Of a stretch of 64,000 nt of DNA, positions 43,508 to 53,841 are shown one piece after another. The stretch covers positions 22,722 through 86,721 of the forward strand of contig JANXMQ010000233.1 in the NCBI GenBank assembly GCA_025354565.1. The letters run 5' to 3'. Source of the stretch: Akkermansiaceae bacterium. Its GTDB lineage: Bacteria; Verrucomicrobiota; Verrucomicrobiia; Verrucomicrobiales; Akkermansiaceae. The position numbers were made by a program, and so were the translations under genes. Each line of letters starts with the position of its first letter. Within the stretch, counting starts at the first letter, position 1. The notes below the pieces were generated by a model. That model worked only from the letters and a program-made list of their open reading frames with translations. It ran no database searches and was not told where the DNA came from.

Positions 43508-44512
43508 ATGCAAACCATGATCCCAAGCCCCGCACACAAACATCTGTTCTATACGGAAATGGCGAAGCTGCTGGATGCGGGTTTCGACATCCGCAAGGCG
43601 GCGGCAGTGCTTCAGGACACGCGCCTGCCTAGGCCGCAAGCGGTGATGTTGAAGGATTTGAATAGCGGGTTGGACGCCGGGCAAACGATCGCGGCTGCGT
43701 TTGGCAAGGATCTTAAGGCCATTACGGATCTCGAGCGCGGCATGATCGATGCGGGCGAGCGTGGCGGGAAACTGGCCCCCGCATTTCAACACCTAGCGGA
43801 CTATTTCGGCATGTTGGCCGCCACCCGCCGGGAAGCGGTGAAGAGCATGATCTATCCACTCATCGTGCTGCACCTCGGGGTTTTCATCGCCACCGTGCCA
43901 GCCGCCATGATGAAGGGGGATCAGAGCGCCGGAAATATCCTGCTCGGCCTGGTGGTGATGTTGTTAGGGTTTTACGTGGGAGCCTGCGTTATCTTCATGG
44001 TGGTTCGATCCGGGTTCAGGATGGCACCTGAAAATGCTGGCATCGACCGCTTGCTCAATCTCATTCCGTGGGTCGGTAAGGCCCGCCGCAACATAGCGAT
44101 GGCGAGATTTTGTAAAGTCTATCATGCCTGCGTGTTGGCCGGTATTTCAATGACCGAAACCGTGCGTCTGGCCACGGAGGCAGCACAGAGCGGGGTCATC
44201 CGGGAGGCGGGGCGGCGCTTGGTGGAGGTGGCGAAAACCGGGCACGCGCTCGGTCCGCAATTCATCGTATGTGACGCGTTTCCCAAGACCTTCGCACGAT
44301 CTTATTCGATTGGTGAGGAAGCGGGTACGCTGGACAAGGATCTCGCCCGCTGGTCGCGGATATTTCAAGAAGACGCCATCGCTGCGGCCAAATCGCTGGC
44401 AGTCATGGTGCCCAAGGTTCTGTATTTTTTTATCCTCGGCTTCGTCGCGTGGCAAGTCGTGGGATTCTTCAACGACTTCTATACGGGGATGTTCAAGCAG
44501 CTCGACGAGTGA
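43508..44512 (+). CDS. Type II secretion/type IV pilus inner-membrane protein (GspF/PilC family)
   Basis: The 334-residue protein has the two-fold GspF architecture: a first cytoplasmic helical domain (about 12-110, LFYTEMAKLLDAGFDIRKA), two central helices (about 120-175), a second domain (about 200-300, FCKVYHACVLAGISMTETV), and a C-terminal helix (about 300-325). These proteins anchor the assembly ATPase of type IV pilus or type II secretion machines. GAAGG lies about 10 bp before ATG 43508. No other pilus genes are adjacent. It differs from typical PilC in being short. Confidence 0.88.
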   Translation: MQTMIPSPAHKHLFYTEMAKLLDAGFDIRKAAAVLQDTRLPRPQAVMLKDLNSGLDAGQTIAAAFGKDLKAITDLERGMIDAGERGGKLAPAFQHLADYFGMLAATRREAVKSMIYPLIVLHLGVFIATVPAAMMKGDQSAGNILLGLVVMLLGFYVGACVIFMVVRSGFRMAPENAGIDRLLNLIPWVGKARRNIAMARFCKVYHACVLAGISMTETVRLATEAAQSGVIREAGRRLVEVAKTGHALGPQFIVCDAFPKTFARSYSIGEEAGTLDKDLARWSRIFQEDAIAAAKSLAVMVPKVLYFFILGFVAWQVVGFFNDFYTGMFKQLDE

Positions 44513-44685
44513 AGTTACTTCTTATTGATGGATGTGGAACCACCGTGCCATGACGTGATACCGACTATGGGGTCCTCGTGATTTTCAAAATCCCACAGTG
44601 AGCAGAATCGTGGCGAGCCAATGGAATTCTATGATGTTTGTCAGGAGCAAGTGAGAGACGGTTGTGCTTCCTGATTCAAACAAAA

Positions 44686-44714
44686 TGCCCGGGCTTCTGT
44701 TTGAAGCCCGGGCA
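44686..44714 (-). terminator. Terminator of the RRM protein gene
   Basis: A perfect 12-bp stem (tgcccgggcttc with gaagcccgggca) surrounds a 5-nt loop and is followed on the minus strand by ttttgttt. It lies about 30 bp after the stop of the RRM gene. Confidence 0.88.
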
Positions 44715-44745
44715 TCCGGTAAAATTTTGTTAGAGAACAGTGTGG

Positions 44746-45183
<438 letters not shown>

Positions 45184-45199
45184 TTGATTCAATTCTAAA

Positions 45200-45242
45200 T
45201 GACGCCATGATGATTCTTGCACTTTCTCGGATCATGGCGTCA
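45200..45242 (-). promoter_or_regulatory. Leader hairpin upstream of RRM gene
   Basis: A perfect 12-bp inverted repeat (tgacgccatgat and atcatggcgtca) encloses 19 nt. It lies in the 5' leader, ending 17 bp before the start codon. There is no T-run, so it is not an obvious terminator. It could be a binding site for autoregulation or a temperature-sensitive structure. Confidence 0.6.
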
Positions 45243-45579
45243 CGGATCAAAGCAAGCGCGACCGCGCAAACTTTCGCCGCTAAATCGACTCATCAATAGG
45301 CTGATGCAAAACGACTTGGCAACCTTCATTTTTTTTATTATCGCTCCGCCGGATGTCGCGGGGATCTTCGCATACTTCCAGTCCGCCAATGGATCAGGAT
45401 TTCTGTTTGACTTTGGGCAATGAGCTTGTCAGTTAAGAACGCCTCCAAGCCAGCCTTGTGGCGATCTTGGCAGGGCGACGGAAACCCAGAATATGCGCCG
45501 CAATCGCCCGGAATGGCAGGGCGGCATGGGGGGGCGTCGTTTGTAAATCCACCCGAATTTCATTTTCACGTTTCCGCTC
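45243..45579. other. Intergenic region with divergent promoters
   Basis: No convincing gene is seen. The AT-rich part near 45310-45350 contains an A/T run (tttttttattatc) and may hold the promoter of the RRM gene. The right half leads into the DUF1800 gene. The 68- and 89-codon track ORFs here have no protein-like features. Confidence 0.4.
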
Positions 45580-48500
45580 ATGTCCCTTCGTCTCTGTTAC
45601 TTCCGTGCTGCCAATTCGTGGGTGATTTCCCTGATTTTGTTAGGCATGGCCGCACGGTCAAGAGCCCAAGTGGACCCGGAGATCAATAAGGAACTGTGGA
45701 AACAAAAATACGGCGTGCTCACCGCGCAACTGAACGAACAGACGCCCTATGTCGGCTGGCTGGTCCAGGATGCGGATGGTGACGGAGTGAAAAATCGGGA
45801 CGAATTCATCGCAGGGACCAATCCTTTCAAGAAACAGCCCGGTCAAGCCCATTTCTATCCGCCCGCGATCACCGCAGACAGCTCGACGCTCTCACTGACA
45901 TTTCCCACCCAACCCGGAAAACTCTATGGTTTGGAAAGCAACCCAACGCTGATGGACGTCTGGTCGGGCGTAGCCATGCCCGGAATCACTGGAGACGGGA
46001 CTGGGAAAACGCTGACCGTGCCAAAAAGCGCCGGTCACTTTTTTCATCTAACCGTATCGGATCAGGACACACAGGCGGATCATGTCAGCGATTGGGCGAA
46101 GATTATGTTAGGGCTGTCAACTGCCTCGCCGGTCGGGTCGCAAACCAGTTTCGACCATACCTCGCTCGCCGCCAACCTTCAGGCGCAGAACCGGGTCGCC
46201 CTCAGCGCGATCGACACTGCCATGACGGCACCTGCCACCAGCACGAGCCCGGCCACCGACCTCGCATTGATTCGCATCACCCGCTCGGGCTACATGCTGC
46301 TGGGTCCAATCACCGTGCCACTATCAAAAAGCGGAACCGCAGTGGAGGGGATCGACTACGCACCACTGCCGGCGTCAATTACCTTTCCGGCAGGTGTGAA
46401 CTCGCTAGATATTATTCTCACCCCGCTGTTCAGCTCCGGGAGGACGAGCACGGCCACGGTGGTTCTAGCCCCAGCGACTGCGGATTCTCCAAGCGCGGCG
46501 GGGAACTATACATTAACCGGACCGGCCAGTGCCGGCGTGACGCTCTACCCTGCGGCAAATCCCGCCGGCACGGGCCTGACAGCGAATTATTATCCAGGCT
46601 CCAGTTCCACCTATACCAGCCTGCTCAATTTCGATGGCGTGGCGGCGAGTTATGGTTATACCAAAACCAACTCCACGTCTGGTACGGCTGTCATCACCTA
46701 CTCCCTAACACCCGCCACGCCATACGTTGTGGGCAGATCGGTCAACCTCCAGTTCACCTCTGGAAATCTGAATATCACCGCATTTAACTCTCTCAGGACT
46801 TATACCGTCATCGCACCCGTCACCGCGAATTCCTTCACGGTGGCGCTCACCGGCACCGGTATGCCAAGCAGCAATTCCGGAAGTGCCATCATCAGCGGCT
46901 TCCGGCCACCCGTCACCCTAACCGCGCCGACGGTGGATTTTTACTGGTATTATGGAACTCCTAACGGAAATACCTATGTCAATGCCGACAACTTCTCGGT
47001 CACATGGGATGGTTGGCTCTCACCGGGCAGCCAAGGAAACTATACCTTCCGCCTCGATGCGGATGACAAGGCGCGGGTTCTCATCGATACCGGCAGCGGT
47101 TACCAACAGGTTCTCGAAAATGGCTGGGACACGCCCGCGACCGGGGGCTACAAGCTAAGCAACCCGATCACCCTGGCCGCTGCTGGTAGCCGTTACCCGG
47201 TGCGCGTGGAATTCGTGGAAACCACCGGTTCCGCCAAATGCAAATTCCAATGGCAGCTCAATGCCGGAAGTTTCGCTAATATCCCCGTTGCCAACATTTA
47301 TACTGACAATGCGGGAGCCACCACCGGATGGAACGCTAATTACTATAGCAACCCGACATTCACCCCGCCCGCCGCCCACACGCAAACGGATTCAGATGTC
47401 AGCAGCGGCAACGGCGGCGACTGGGGCACCGGCTCGCCAGATCCGGCGATCTTTCATAATAATTTCACAGCCAGATGGAGCGGCCAGATCCTGCCCCAAT
47501 ACTCGCAGAAATATTACTTCGTCGCACGGGCAGATGACGGGGTAAAACTATGGGTCAACCGTCAGTTGATCGTGGATCGCTGGACTAACAGTGGTGCCGT
47601 CGATACCATCGGCTCCATCGATCTCCAAGCCAATGTGCTATATGACATAACAATGGAATACTATGAAGGGACTGGCTCGGCGGAGGCGCATCTCTCATGG
47701 TACAGTGATGACCAGGCGAAACAGATCATCCCCACGGAGCGGTTATTTCCGACTATCACCGGCGCGACCCCGCTGACCGGCAACCCGCCTGCCGGAAATC
47801 CGGCGATCACCAGTCCCACCAGCGCGGTGACGGTATTGGGTTCAAGTCCGCCCTTCAGCATGACACTCACCGGCAGCAATGGTGGCACCTTCACCGCCAG
47901 CGGCTTGCCATCATGGCTGACACTCGTTAACGGGGTTCTAACCGGCACCCCCCCGGCGGCTGGGATCTATCAGTTCACCGTCACCACGACCAATGCCACG
48001 GGCAGCGCCAGCGTAGTTGTCACGCTCCAAGTTCTGGCCGCTGCGAACCAACTCACCCGTGATGTGTGGACCACTTCAGTGACAGGGGCGGCGCTTGCCG
48101 ATGTGCCATGGACCTCGCCACCCACGTCCAGCGACATAGTCACTGCCGCAGAGGACTCCACTCCCCAGGTAAGCAACACCGGCGAACGGCTGCGCGGCTA
48201 CTTCATTGCCCCGGTCACGGGAAACTATTATTTCTGGATCGCTGCGAGCAGCCCTGCGGAGTTATGGATTTCCAACAACTCCGAACCCGTCAACAAAGTA
48301 CGTCGCGCGTTCGTCACGGGGCCATCCGGAACCAATGCCCGCACCTGGTTTGCCCAACCGAACCAGCAGTCCCAGTGGCTGTCGCTCATCGGCGGCGTGG
48401 AATATTATTTCGAGGCGCTGCATAACACCGGTGCAAATGGAGCCGGCAACCATCTATCGGTCGCCTGGTTTCTCGATGCCACAGGGACCACTCCCAATCC

Positions 48501-51500
48501 GATCACTAACGGCTGTCCGCCCGCCATGGCAGATGTCGGCGGAATACTGCCGAGTCCAGTGCTATCGCCATGGGACAATCCGCCGACCACCACGGTTCCC
48601 GGCACGCTTTACACCACCAATCTCCAAGGTGCCGCCGGGCTTTCTAACATCACTGCCGCCGGTGGCGCGTTTCTCCGGGTAAATGGCAGCGCCGCCGTGC
48701 TTCAACTTAACTACTCCGGCCTGACATCGGGCGTAGTTTCACGCGGCATTTATAACAGCACGGGCCAGCTCGTATTCAATCTTGATGCCCAAGACAAGAA
48801 CTACCCAGCCCTAAAAACCTCCGACGGCGGCTATTCGTGGAACATGCAGCCCGCCGATCTAACAGACATTAGCAACGGCGGAATCTATCTGAAAATCGCA
48901 ACGACCAACAACCCGACCGGCGAAATAACAGGCACCTTCGGAAAAATCGCCGGTTCGCAGACCGCGCCCGAAACGCCAGCCTATCCGGCTTGGGCCGACC
49001 TCCACGCCAGCAGCGACGCCGCGAACTCGCGTTTCCTCACCCAGGCCACCTTCGGCCCCGGCCCGACTGATATGGCCGATGTCAAAGCCTCCGGCTACCG
49101 GACCTGGATCGATAACCAGTTCACGACTACCACCGTGACCCACCACATCCCCTACATCCTCGCGAACCTCAGCAACGACCCGCAGGTCCTTTATGGCAGT
49201 AACTTGTTCTTCAATTCATGGTGGAAAAACGCCGTCACCGCGCCGGACCAACTGCGCCAGCGCGCCGCCTTCGCCCTTAGCGAAATCCTCGTCATTTCAG
49301 ATACGGGTCCGCTGAACAACAATGGACGGGTACTCGCGGATTACAATGATACTCTGCTAGATACTTGTTTCGGAAATTTCCGCGACATCCTCAAACAAGT
49401 CACCCTCAGTCCGGCGATGGGCGTCTATCTAGACATGCGCGGCAACACCGCAGGCAATATCCAGTCCGGACTCCATCCTAACGAAAACTACGCCCGTGAA
49501 ATCATGCAGTTGTTTTCCGCCGGACTCTATCGAAAGTGGCCGGATGGCAGCCTCGTGCTCGATTCCACCGCTAGCCCGGTGCCGACATACGACCAGAGCG
49601 TTATCACCGGCATGGCCCGTGTCCTAACCGGTTGGAACTGGGGCCAGGCGCTGGTCGGTGGCCGCCTGCCGACCAATTTCAACCCGTCCTCGAACTACCT
49701 CGACCCCATGCTCTTGGTGCCGTTGAAACACGAACCCGGCAGCAAGATCCTGCTAGACAATGTGGTGCTGCCAGCCGCCACCATCGTCAACCAAAGTGAT
49801 GCCTCCACCGATCCCTCGTCCACGCTCGCCGTCCAATCCACCGACCCCGTTCTGGGCGCGGGAAATTTGGTCACCACCACCATCACTAACCGTTATGACT
49901 TGGCCAGCCTCAAGGATCTGGAAGCGGCGATCGATAGCATCGTTAGCAACTCCGCGACCGGGCCTAACATCTGCCGCCAACTCATCCAGCGGCTCGTCAC
50001 CAGCAACCCGACACCAGCCTACGTCGCACGCGTGGTGCGGGCCTTCAATGGCGAACAAAACGTGGATGGGATCGCGACCGGCGTGCGTGGCGAAATGAAG
50101 GATATCCTCCGCGCTATTCTGCTAGATTACGAGGCCCGCGATCCGACGGCGGCGGCGGATGTCAAATTCGGCAAACAACGCGAGCCACTGCTCCGTATCA
50201 CCGGACCGGCCCGCGCGTTTCCGGTGGCCGGTTTTCCTAACAGTACCTACCGCCAGCTTGGTCTGCAACCGATGCTGGTAAAAACCCCGACACCCCACCG
50301 CCTGGGCAACGGTGAAAACGTGCTCCTGAATACCTACACGGACTCGGGGGCCGTGAGCGCAAAGGTGCCGACGAGCCAAGCGTATTCGACGAAAAACACG
50401 ACCCCCGCTTACAGTTTGGACGGCCCGACGGGAATCGCGACGATCACCGCGCCGGGCTATCAGGCGGGAGATACGGTGGCCCTGCAATTCACCTCCGGCA
50501 CTCTTGGCTCGACGTCGCCCTTCAATGCGGTCCAGAACTACAGCGTAATCTCAGCCACGCCGACGGCCTTTACGGTTGGCATCGGCGCGAATTTCGTCGG
50601 CACTCTGACCGGCAACACCTACACACCTAACAATTTCACCGTTGACATCAATTCTCTAACTTCTCCAGCCTATAACAACATCGGCAACACCGTGACCATC
50701 ACCGCGTCCGGCTATATCGCAGGGCATCAGTTGTATTTGAAATTTTCCTCCGGCGGTTTGGCGGGTGCGGGTTTCGACGGGGTTTACCCGATCACCAGCG
50801 CCAGTGGGACCAGCTTCACAGTTGGCCTAGGATCGAGCCCGTCTAACACCTCGGGAAATGTCCTAATCCCTCGCCTCAGCGGCGGCTATACCGTGACCGC
50901 CAGCGGCAACGTCTCCTCCATCTCGCTCCAAACCTCGACCAACCACAACCTGAACATCGGCGACCAGGTGCAGATCGACTTCCTCATAACCAACTCGGGA
51001 ACACCCGCCCAGAGCGGCGTTTACACCGTGGCCAGCATCGGCGGATCCAATCTTTTCAGCGTCACCACACCCACGCAGATCACCTCGGGTTCCCAAGGCA
51101 GCAGCGGCATGGTGGCCTATCCATTGGTCGTTTCCCCATGGACTCGCGACGGCACCGTGACTGTGAATCTATCAACTTGGAACATCGGCTACAGCCAGAA
51201 CGAACTCAACCAGACACCGCTGGACTCCACCAATGTTTTCAATTTCTTCTATCCCGACTATCATTATCCGGGACCGATCGCGCAGGCGGGCATGACGACT
51301 CCTGAGTTTCAACTCACCAATGATTCTAACACCATGAATCTAACTAACGCGATCGCTGGCAACATTCTCAGCGGCGGCAACCTTAACGGCTACACCAGTT
51401 ATAAAAGCGGTGGCGGCGCGGTCACTCTGGATCTCGGTCCCTACATGACTCCCGGCTTGACATCTAACACCGGCGTGCCCGGGCTAGTGGACACGCTGGG

Positions 51501-51675
51501 GATTTTACTAACTGGTGGAAATCTCAGCAGCTCGGCGCGCACCACCATCATCAACTACGTGGCCAACACCACGAATTTCCCCTACACCACACCGACCTCC
51601 ACCCAGATGCGCGACCGGGTCCGCGCCATTGTTCACCTGATAGTCACTTCCGCCGAGTATGCAATCCAGAAATAA
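45580..51675 (+). CDS. Giant modular DUF1800 surface protein with PA14 and CHRD domains
   Basis: The 2,031-residue exported protein has an N-terminal signal segment (SWVISLILLGMAARSRAQ). A calcium-binding DADGDGVKNRDEF repeat is near residue 65 and a Calx-beta-like segment at about 228-305. A PA14 domain spans about 333-580, a second about 583-723, an Ig-like putative domain about 740-817, a third PA14-like domain about 827-970, and a CHRD domain about 1,007-1,123. The DUF1800 domain starts near 1,147 and contains HPNENYAREIMQLFSAGLY. Small beta modules (LQFTSG...SFTV) interrupt both the first PA14 and DUF1800. DUF1800 proteins usually pair with DUF1501, as here. The role is unknown, probably cell-surface or carbohydrate-related. 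Confidence 0.87.
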   Translation: MSLRLCYFRAANSWVISLILLGMAARSRAQVDPEINKELWKQKYGVLTAQLNEQTPYVGWLVQDADGDGVKNRDEFIAGTNPFKKQPGQAHFYPPAITADSSTLSLTFPTQPGKLYGLESNPTLMDVWSGVAMPGITGDGTGKTLTVPKSAGHFFHLTVSDQDTQADHVSDWAKIMLGLSTASPVGSQTSFDHTSLAANLQAQNRVALSAIDTAMTAPATSTSPATDLALIRITRSGYMLLGPITVPLSKSGTAVEGIDYAPLPASITFPAGVNSLDIILTPLFSSGRTSTATVVLAPATADSPSAAGNYTLTGPASAGVTLYPAANPAGTGLTANYYPGSSSTYTSLLNFDGVAASYGYTKTNSTSGTAVITYSLTPATPYVVGRSVNLQFTSGNLNITAFNSLRTYTVIAPVTANSFTVALTGTGMPSSNSGSAIISGFRPPVTLTAPTVDFYWYYGTPNGNTYVNADNFSVTWDGWLSPGSQGNYTFRLDADDKARVLIDTGSGYQQVLENGWDTPATGGYKLSNPITLAAAGSRYPVRVEFVETTGSAKCKFQWQLNAGSFANIPVANIYTDNAGATTGWNANYYSNPTFTPPAAHTQTDSDVSSGNGGDWGTGSPDPAIFHNNFTARWSGQILPQYSQKYYFVARADDGVKLWVNRQLIVDRWTNSGAVDTIGSIDLQANVLYDITMEYYEGTGSAEAHLSWYSDDQAKQIIPTERLFPTITGATPLTGNPPAGNPAITSPTSAVTVLGSSPPFSMTLTGSNGGTFTASGLPSWLTLVNGVLTGTPPAAGIYQFTVTTTNATGSASVVVTLQVLAAANQLTRDVWTTSVTGAALADVPWTSPPTSSDIVTAAEDSTPQVSNTGERLRGYFIAPVTGNYYFWIAASSPAELWISNNSEPVNKVRRAFVTGPSGTNARTWFAQPNQQSQWLSLIGGVEYYFEALHNTGANGAGNHLSVAWFLDATGTTPNPITNGCPPAMADVGGILPSPVLSPWDNPPTTTVPGTLYTTNLQGAAGLSNITAAGGAFLRVNGSAAVLQLNYSGLTSGVVSRGIYNSTGQLVFNLDAQDKNYPALKTSDGGYSWNMQPADLTDISNGGIYLKIATTNNPTGEITGTFGKIAGSQTAPETPAYPAWADLHASSDAANSRFLTQATFGPGPTDMADVKASGYRTWIDNQFTTTTVTHHIPYILANLSNDPQVLYGSNLFFNSWWKNAVTAPDQLRQRAAFALSEILVISDTGPLNNNGRVLADYNDTLLDTCFGNFRDILKQVTLSPAMGVYLDMRGNTAGNIQSGLHPNENYAREIMQLFSAGLYRKWPDGSLVLDSTASPVPTYDQSVITGMARVLTGWNWGQALVGGRLPTNFNPSSNYLDPMLLVPLKHEPGSKILLDNVVLPAATIVNQSDASTDPSSTLAVQSTDPVLGAGNLVTTTITNRYDLASLKDLEAAIDSIVSNSATGPNICRQLIQRLVTSNPTPAYVARVVRAFNGEQNVDGIATGVRGEMKDILRAILLDYEARDPTAAADVKFGKQREPLLRITGPARAFPVAGFPNSTYRQLGLQPMLVKTPTPHRLGNGENVLLNTYTDSGAVSAKVPTSQAYSTKNTTPAYSLDGPTGIATITAPGYQAGDTVALQFTSGTLGSTSPFNAVQNYSVISATPTAFTVGIGANFVGTLTGNTYTPNNFTVDINSLTSPAYNNIGNTVTITASGYIAGHQLYLKFSSGGLAGAGFDGVYPITSASGTSFTVGLGSSPSNTSGNVLIPRLSGGYTVTASGNVSSISLQTSTNHNLNIGDQVQIDFLITNSGTPAQSGVYTVASIGGSNLFSVTTPTQITSGSQGSSGMVAYPLVVSPWTRDGTVTVNLSTWNIGYSQNELNQTPLDSTNVFNFFYPDYHYPGPIAQAGMTTPEFQLTNDSNTMNLTNAIAGNILSGGNLNGYTSYKSGGGAVTLDLGPYMTPGLTSNTGVPGLVDTLGILLTGGNLSSSARTTIINYVANTTNFPYTTPTSTQMRDRVRAIVHLIVTSAEYAIQK

Positions 51676-51700
51676 TACCAACTCGCTCCCGGCATTCCAC

Positions 51701-53239
51701 ATGCCCTACATTTCGCGGCGTGGTTTCCTGCAGCGGTCGATTCCCGCCATACTAGGGGCGACCGTGCTTTCTAACACGATTCGTGAGCTGCGAATTCTCA
51801 ACACAGCGATGGCCCAAGGACCGACGCTCACGGACTACAAGGCGCTGATCTGTGTGTTCCTCAACGGCGGCAATGATTCTAACAATATGATTATCCCGAC
51901 CATTTCCGCCGAGTGGGACAACTACGCAGCCATCCGCACGGCGGCTCTCGCCATCCCTAACAGCGATGGCGGCCCTGCGACCGCACTTGCCCTGAACTCC
52001 CGCAACGGCCAGAGCGGATTTCCTGCGAACGACAGTCACACTTACGGTTTCCACCCCGCGATGCCAGAGTTGAGAAATCTCTTCAACCAAGGATATGTGG
52101 CCCCGGTTTTTAATGTGGGCACCCTCAGTTTCCCCCTCACCAAGGCCCAATACACCGCCGGGAAAGTGCCGCGCCCACCGCAGCTTTTTTCCCATAGCGA
52201 CCAGCAAACCCAATGGCAGACCTCCCTACCAGACCAGCCCTACACCAGCGGCTGGGGCGGGCGCATGGCGGACTTGCTCAACAACCCGCTCGACGTGAAC
52301 ACCGGTGGCCTAGTCTCGATGGCAGTCACTCTGGCAGGGTCTAACATCTTTGAGGTCGGCAACGTCAACACCGCGCCCCAATATGCGATCTCCACCGGCG
52401 GCGCTGTCACCCTCAGCAGCGTTTCCGGGGCCCGCCAGACTGCGCTCCAGGCGTTTCTCAACACGGATAAAACCTCGCCGGATCTTCAAACCAAAGCCTA
52501 CGCGCAAGTCCTCGACCATTCCATCGCCGAGGCGACTATCCTGAGCACCGCGCTCAGCGGCCAAGGCAACCCCACCTGGTTCAGCCGGTTCCCCACGAAC
52601 ATCACCACTCCTAATGGCGGCTCGACTTTCAATTCCAGTCTGATGAGCCAGATGAAAATGGTCGCGCGCCTGATCGAACTCGGCAGCAAGCCAGTTCTAT
52701 CAGGCGGACTCGGCATGAGACGCCAGATTTTTTTCATCCAAGTGGGCGGTTACGACACCCACACCAGCCAGACTAACAATGCCGGTGCGACCACCACCGA
52801 CAACGCGAAAGTGATCCTCGGGGGGCAGGCGAATCTCTTTGCGGAGTTGAGCCAATCCTTGAACGCGCTCCAGCTCGCCATGTCGGACATCGGCACGCTG
52901 CGGAGCGCTCCCACCAGTCTGTTGAATGCGGTCACTTCCTTCACCGTGAGTGATTTTTCCCGGACCTTCCCTTGCAACGGCTCCGGCAGCGACCACGGCT
53001 GGGGCGGCCATCACCTCGTCGTCGGCGGCGCTGTGAAGGGCGGTGCGACATACGGAAAATTTCCCACTCTCGCCGTCAACGGCCCCGACGACACCAGCAC
53101 CGGACGCTGGATTCCCACCACCGCCGTCGATCAATATGCGGCGTCTCTCGCAACCTGGTTTGGTGTGGACGCCAACCATCTGGACACGGTTTTCCCCAAC
53201 TTAGGACGCTTCTCATCAGGCAATCCTGGTTTCATCTAA
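51701..53239 (+). CDS. DUF1501 family secreted protein
   Basis: The 512-residue protein has a twin-arginine signal (ISRRGFLQRS) and the DUF1501 pattern: VFLNGGNDSNNMIIP, YGFHPAMPELRNLF, HSDQQTQWQT, FFIQVGGYDTH and GSDHGWGGHHLVVGG. The fold is related to alkaline phosphatase/sulfatase, and the Asp, His and Asn positions suggest metal binding. It always tends to follow DUF1800 genes, as here with 25 bp between. Start 51701 (MPYISRRGF) is chosen for the Tat signal; the track start overlaps the previous stop. Export is by Tat, so it folds before translocation. Confidence 0.92.
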   Translation: MPYISRRGFLQRSIPAILGATVLSNTIRELRILNTAMAQGPTLTDYKALICVFLNGGNDSNNMIIPTISAEWDNYAAIRTAALAIPNSDGGPATALALNSRNGQSGFPANDSHTYGFHPAMPELRNLFNQGYVAPVFNVGTLSFPLTKAQYTAGKVPRPPQLFSHSDQQTQWQTSLPDQPYTSGWGGRMADLLNNPLDVNTGGLVSMAVTLAGSNIFEVGNVNTAPQYAISTGGAVTLSSVSGARQTALQAFLNTDKTSPDLQTKAYAQVLDHSIAEATILSTALSGQGNPTWFSRFPTNITTPNGGSTFNSSLMSQMKMVARLIELGSKPVLSGGLGMRRQIFFIQVGGYDTHTSQTNNAGATTTDNAKVILGGQANLFAELSQSLNALQLAMSDIGTLRSAPTSLLNAVTSFTVSDFSRTFPCNGSGSDHGWGGHHLVVGGAVKGGATYGKFPTLAVNGPDDTSTGRWIPTTAVDQYAASLATWFGVDANHLDTVFPNLGRFSSGNPGFI

Positions 53240-53247
53240 CATTCACC

Positions 53248-53841
53248 ATGAAGACCCGCGCCCTCGCCGCCATCCTCACCTCATTTCCGATTGCTGTAAT
53301 CCTCTGGATGAACTTGCGGCCCGCGATCCCGTCGGTGGAAATCCGGAAAACCCCGCCAACCACAACTGCTGTTAGTCCATCATCCATGCCTGATAGATCG
53401 GTGGCCAAGGAAGTTCCTCCAGCAGTCGGTGAAACCTTCCCACAGCCGTCACCACCGACCCTCTCCCAGCCTGACTTGGCCAAGCCACCGGTCCCTCCCA
53501 CAGTACAGGGCGCAGTGCCGCCCTTCCCCTCTAATGTCGATCCTGCCGCCATCGCTCGTGATCTCGATAAAATTACTTTGATGTTCCGCGATTATCGGAC
53601 CATCACCGGCGGTAATCCCGTCGGCACGAATGCGGAAATCATGAAATCCCTGATGGGCGGCAACCCTAAGGGAGCCATGCTTGGCCCGCCCGAAGGTCAG
53701 TCGCTTAACGAGAACGGCGAGCTGATAGACCACTGGGGGACTCCTTATTTTTTCCACCAACTGTCGAGAGATCTGATGGAAATCCACTCCGCCGGCCCTG
53801 ACAGGATCATGTGGACCGCTGACGATGTGATAGGGAAATAG
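53248..53841 (+). CDS. Membrane-anchored protein with pseudopilin-like C-terminal tail
   Basis: The 197-residue product has one N-terminal hydrophobic helix (AAILTSFPIAVILWMN) and a Pro/Thr/Ser-rich linker to about residue 90. The C-terminal domain ends DHWGTPYFFHQL and HSAGPDRIMWTADDV. That ending resembles the calcium-binding end of GspG-type pseudopilins (DPWGxPY, SAGxDGxxxTxDD). It lacks the type III signal and prepilin cleavage site, so it is not a pseudopilin itself. It lies 8 bp after the DUF1501 gene, in the same operon. Confidence 0.7.
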   Translation: MKTRALAAILTSFPIAVILWMNLRPAIPSVEIRKTPPTTTAVSPSSMPDRSVAKEVPPAVGETFPQPSPPTLSQPDLAKPPVPPTVQGAVPPFPSNVDPAAIARDLDKITLMFRDYRTITGGNPVGTNAEIMKSLMGGNPKGAMLGPPEGQSLNENGELIDHWGTPYFFHQLSRDLMEIHSAGPDRIMWTADDVIGK

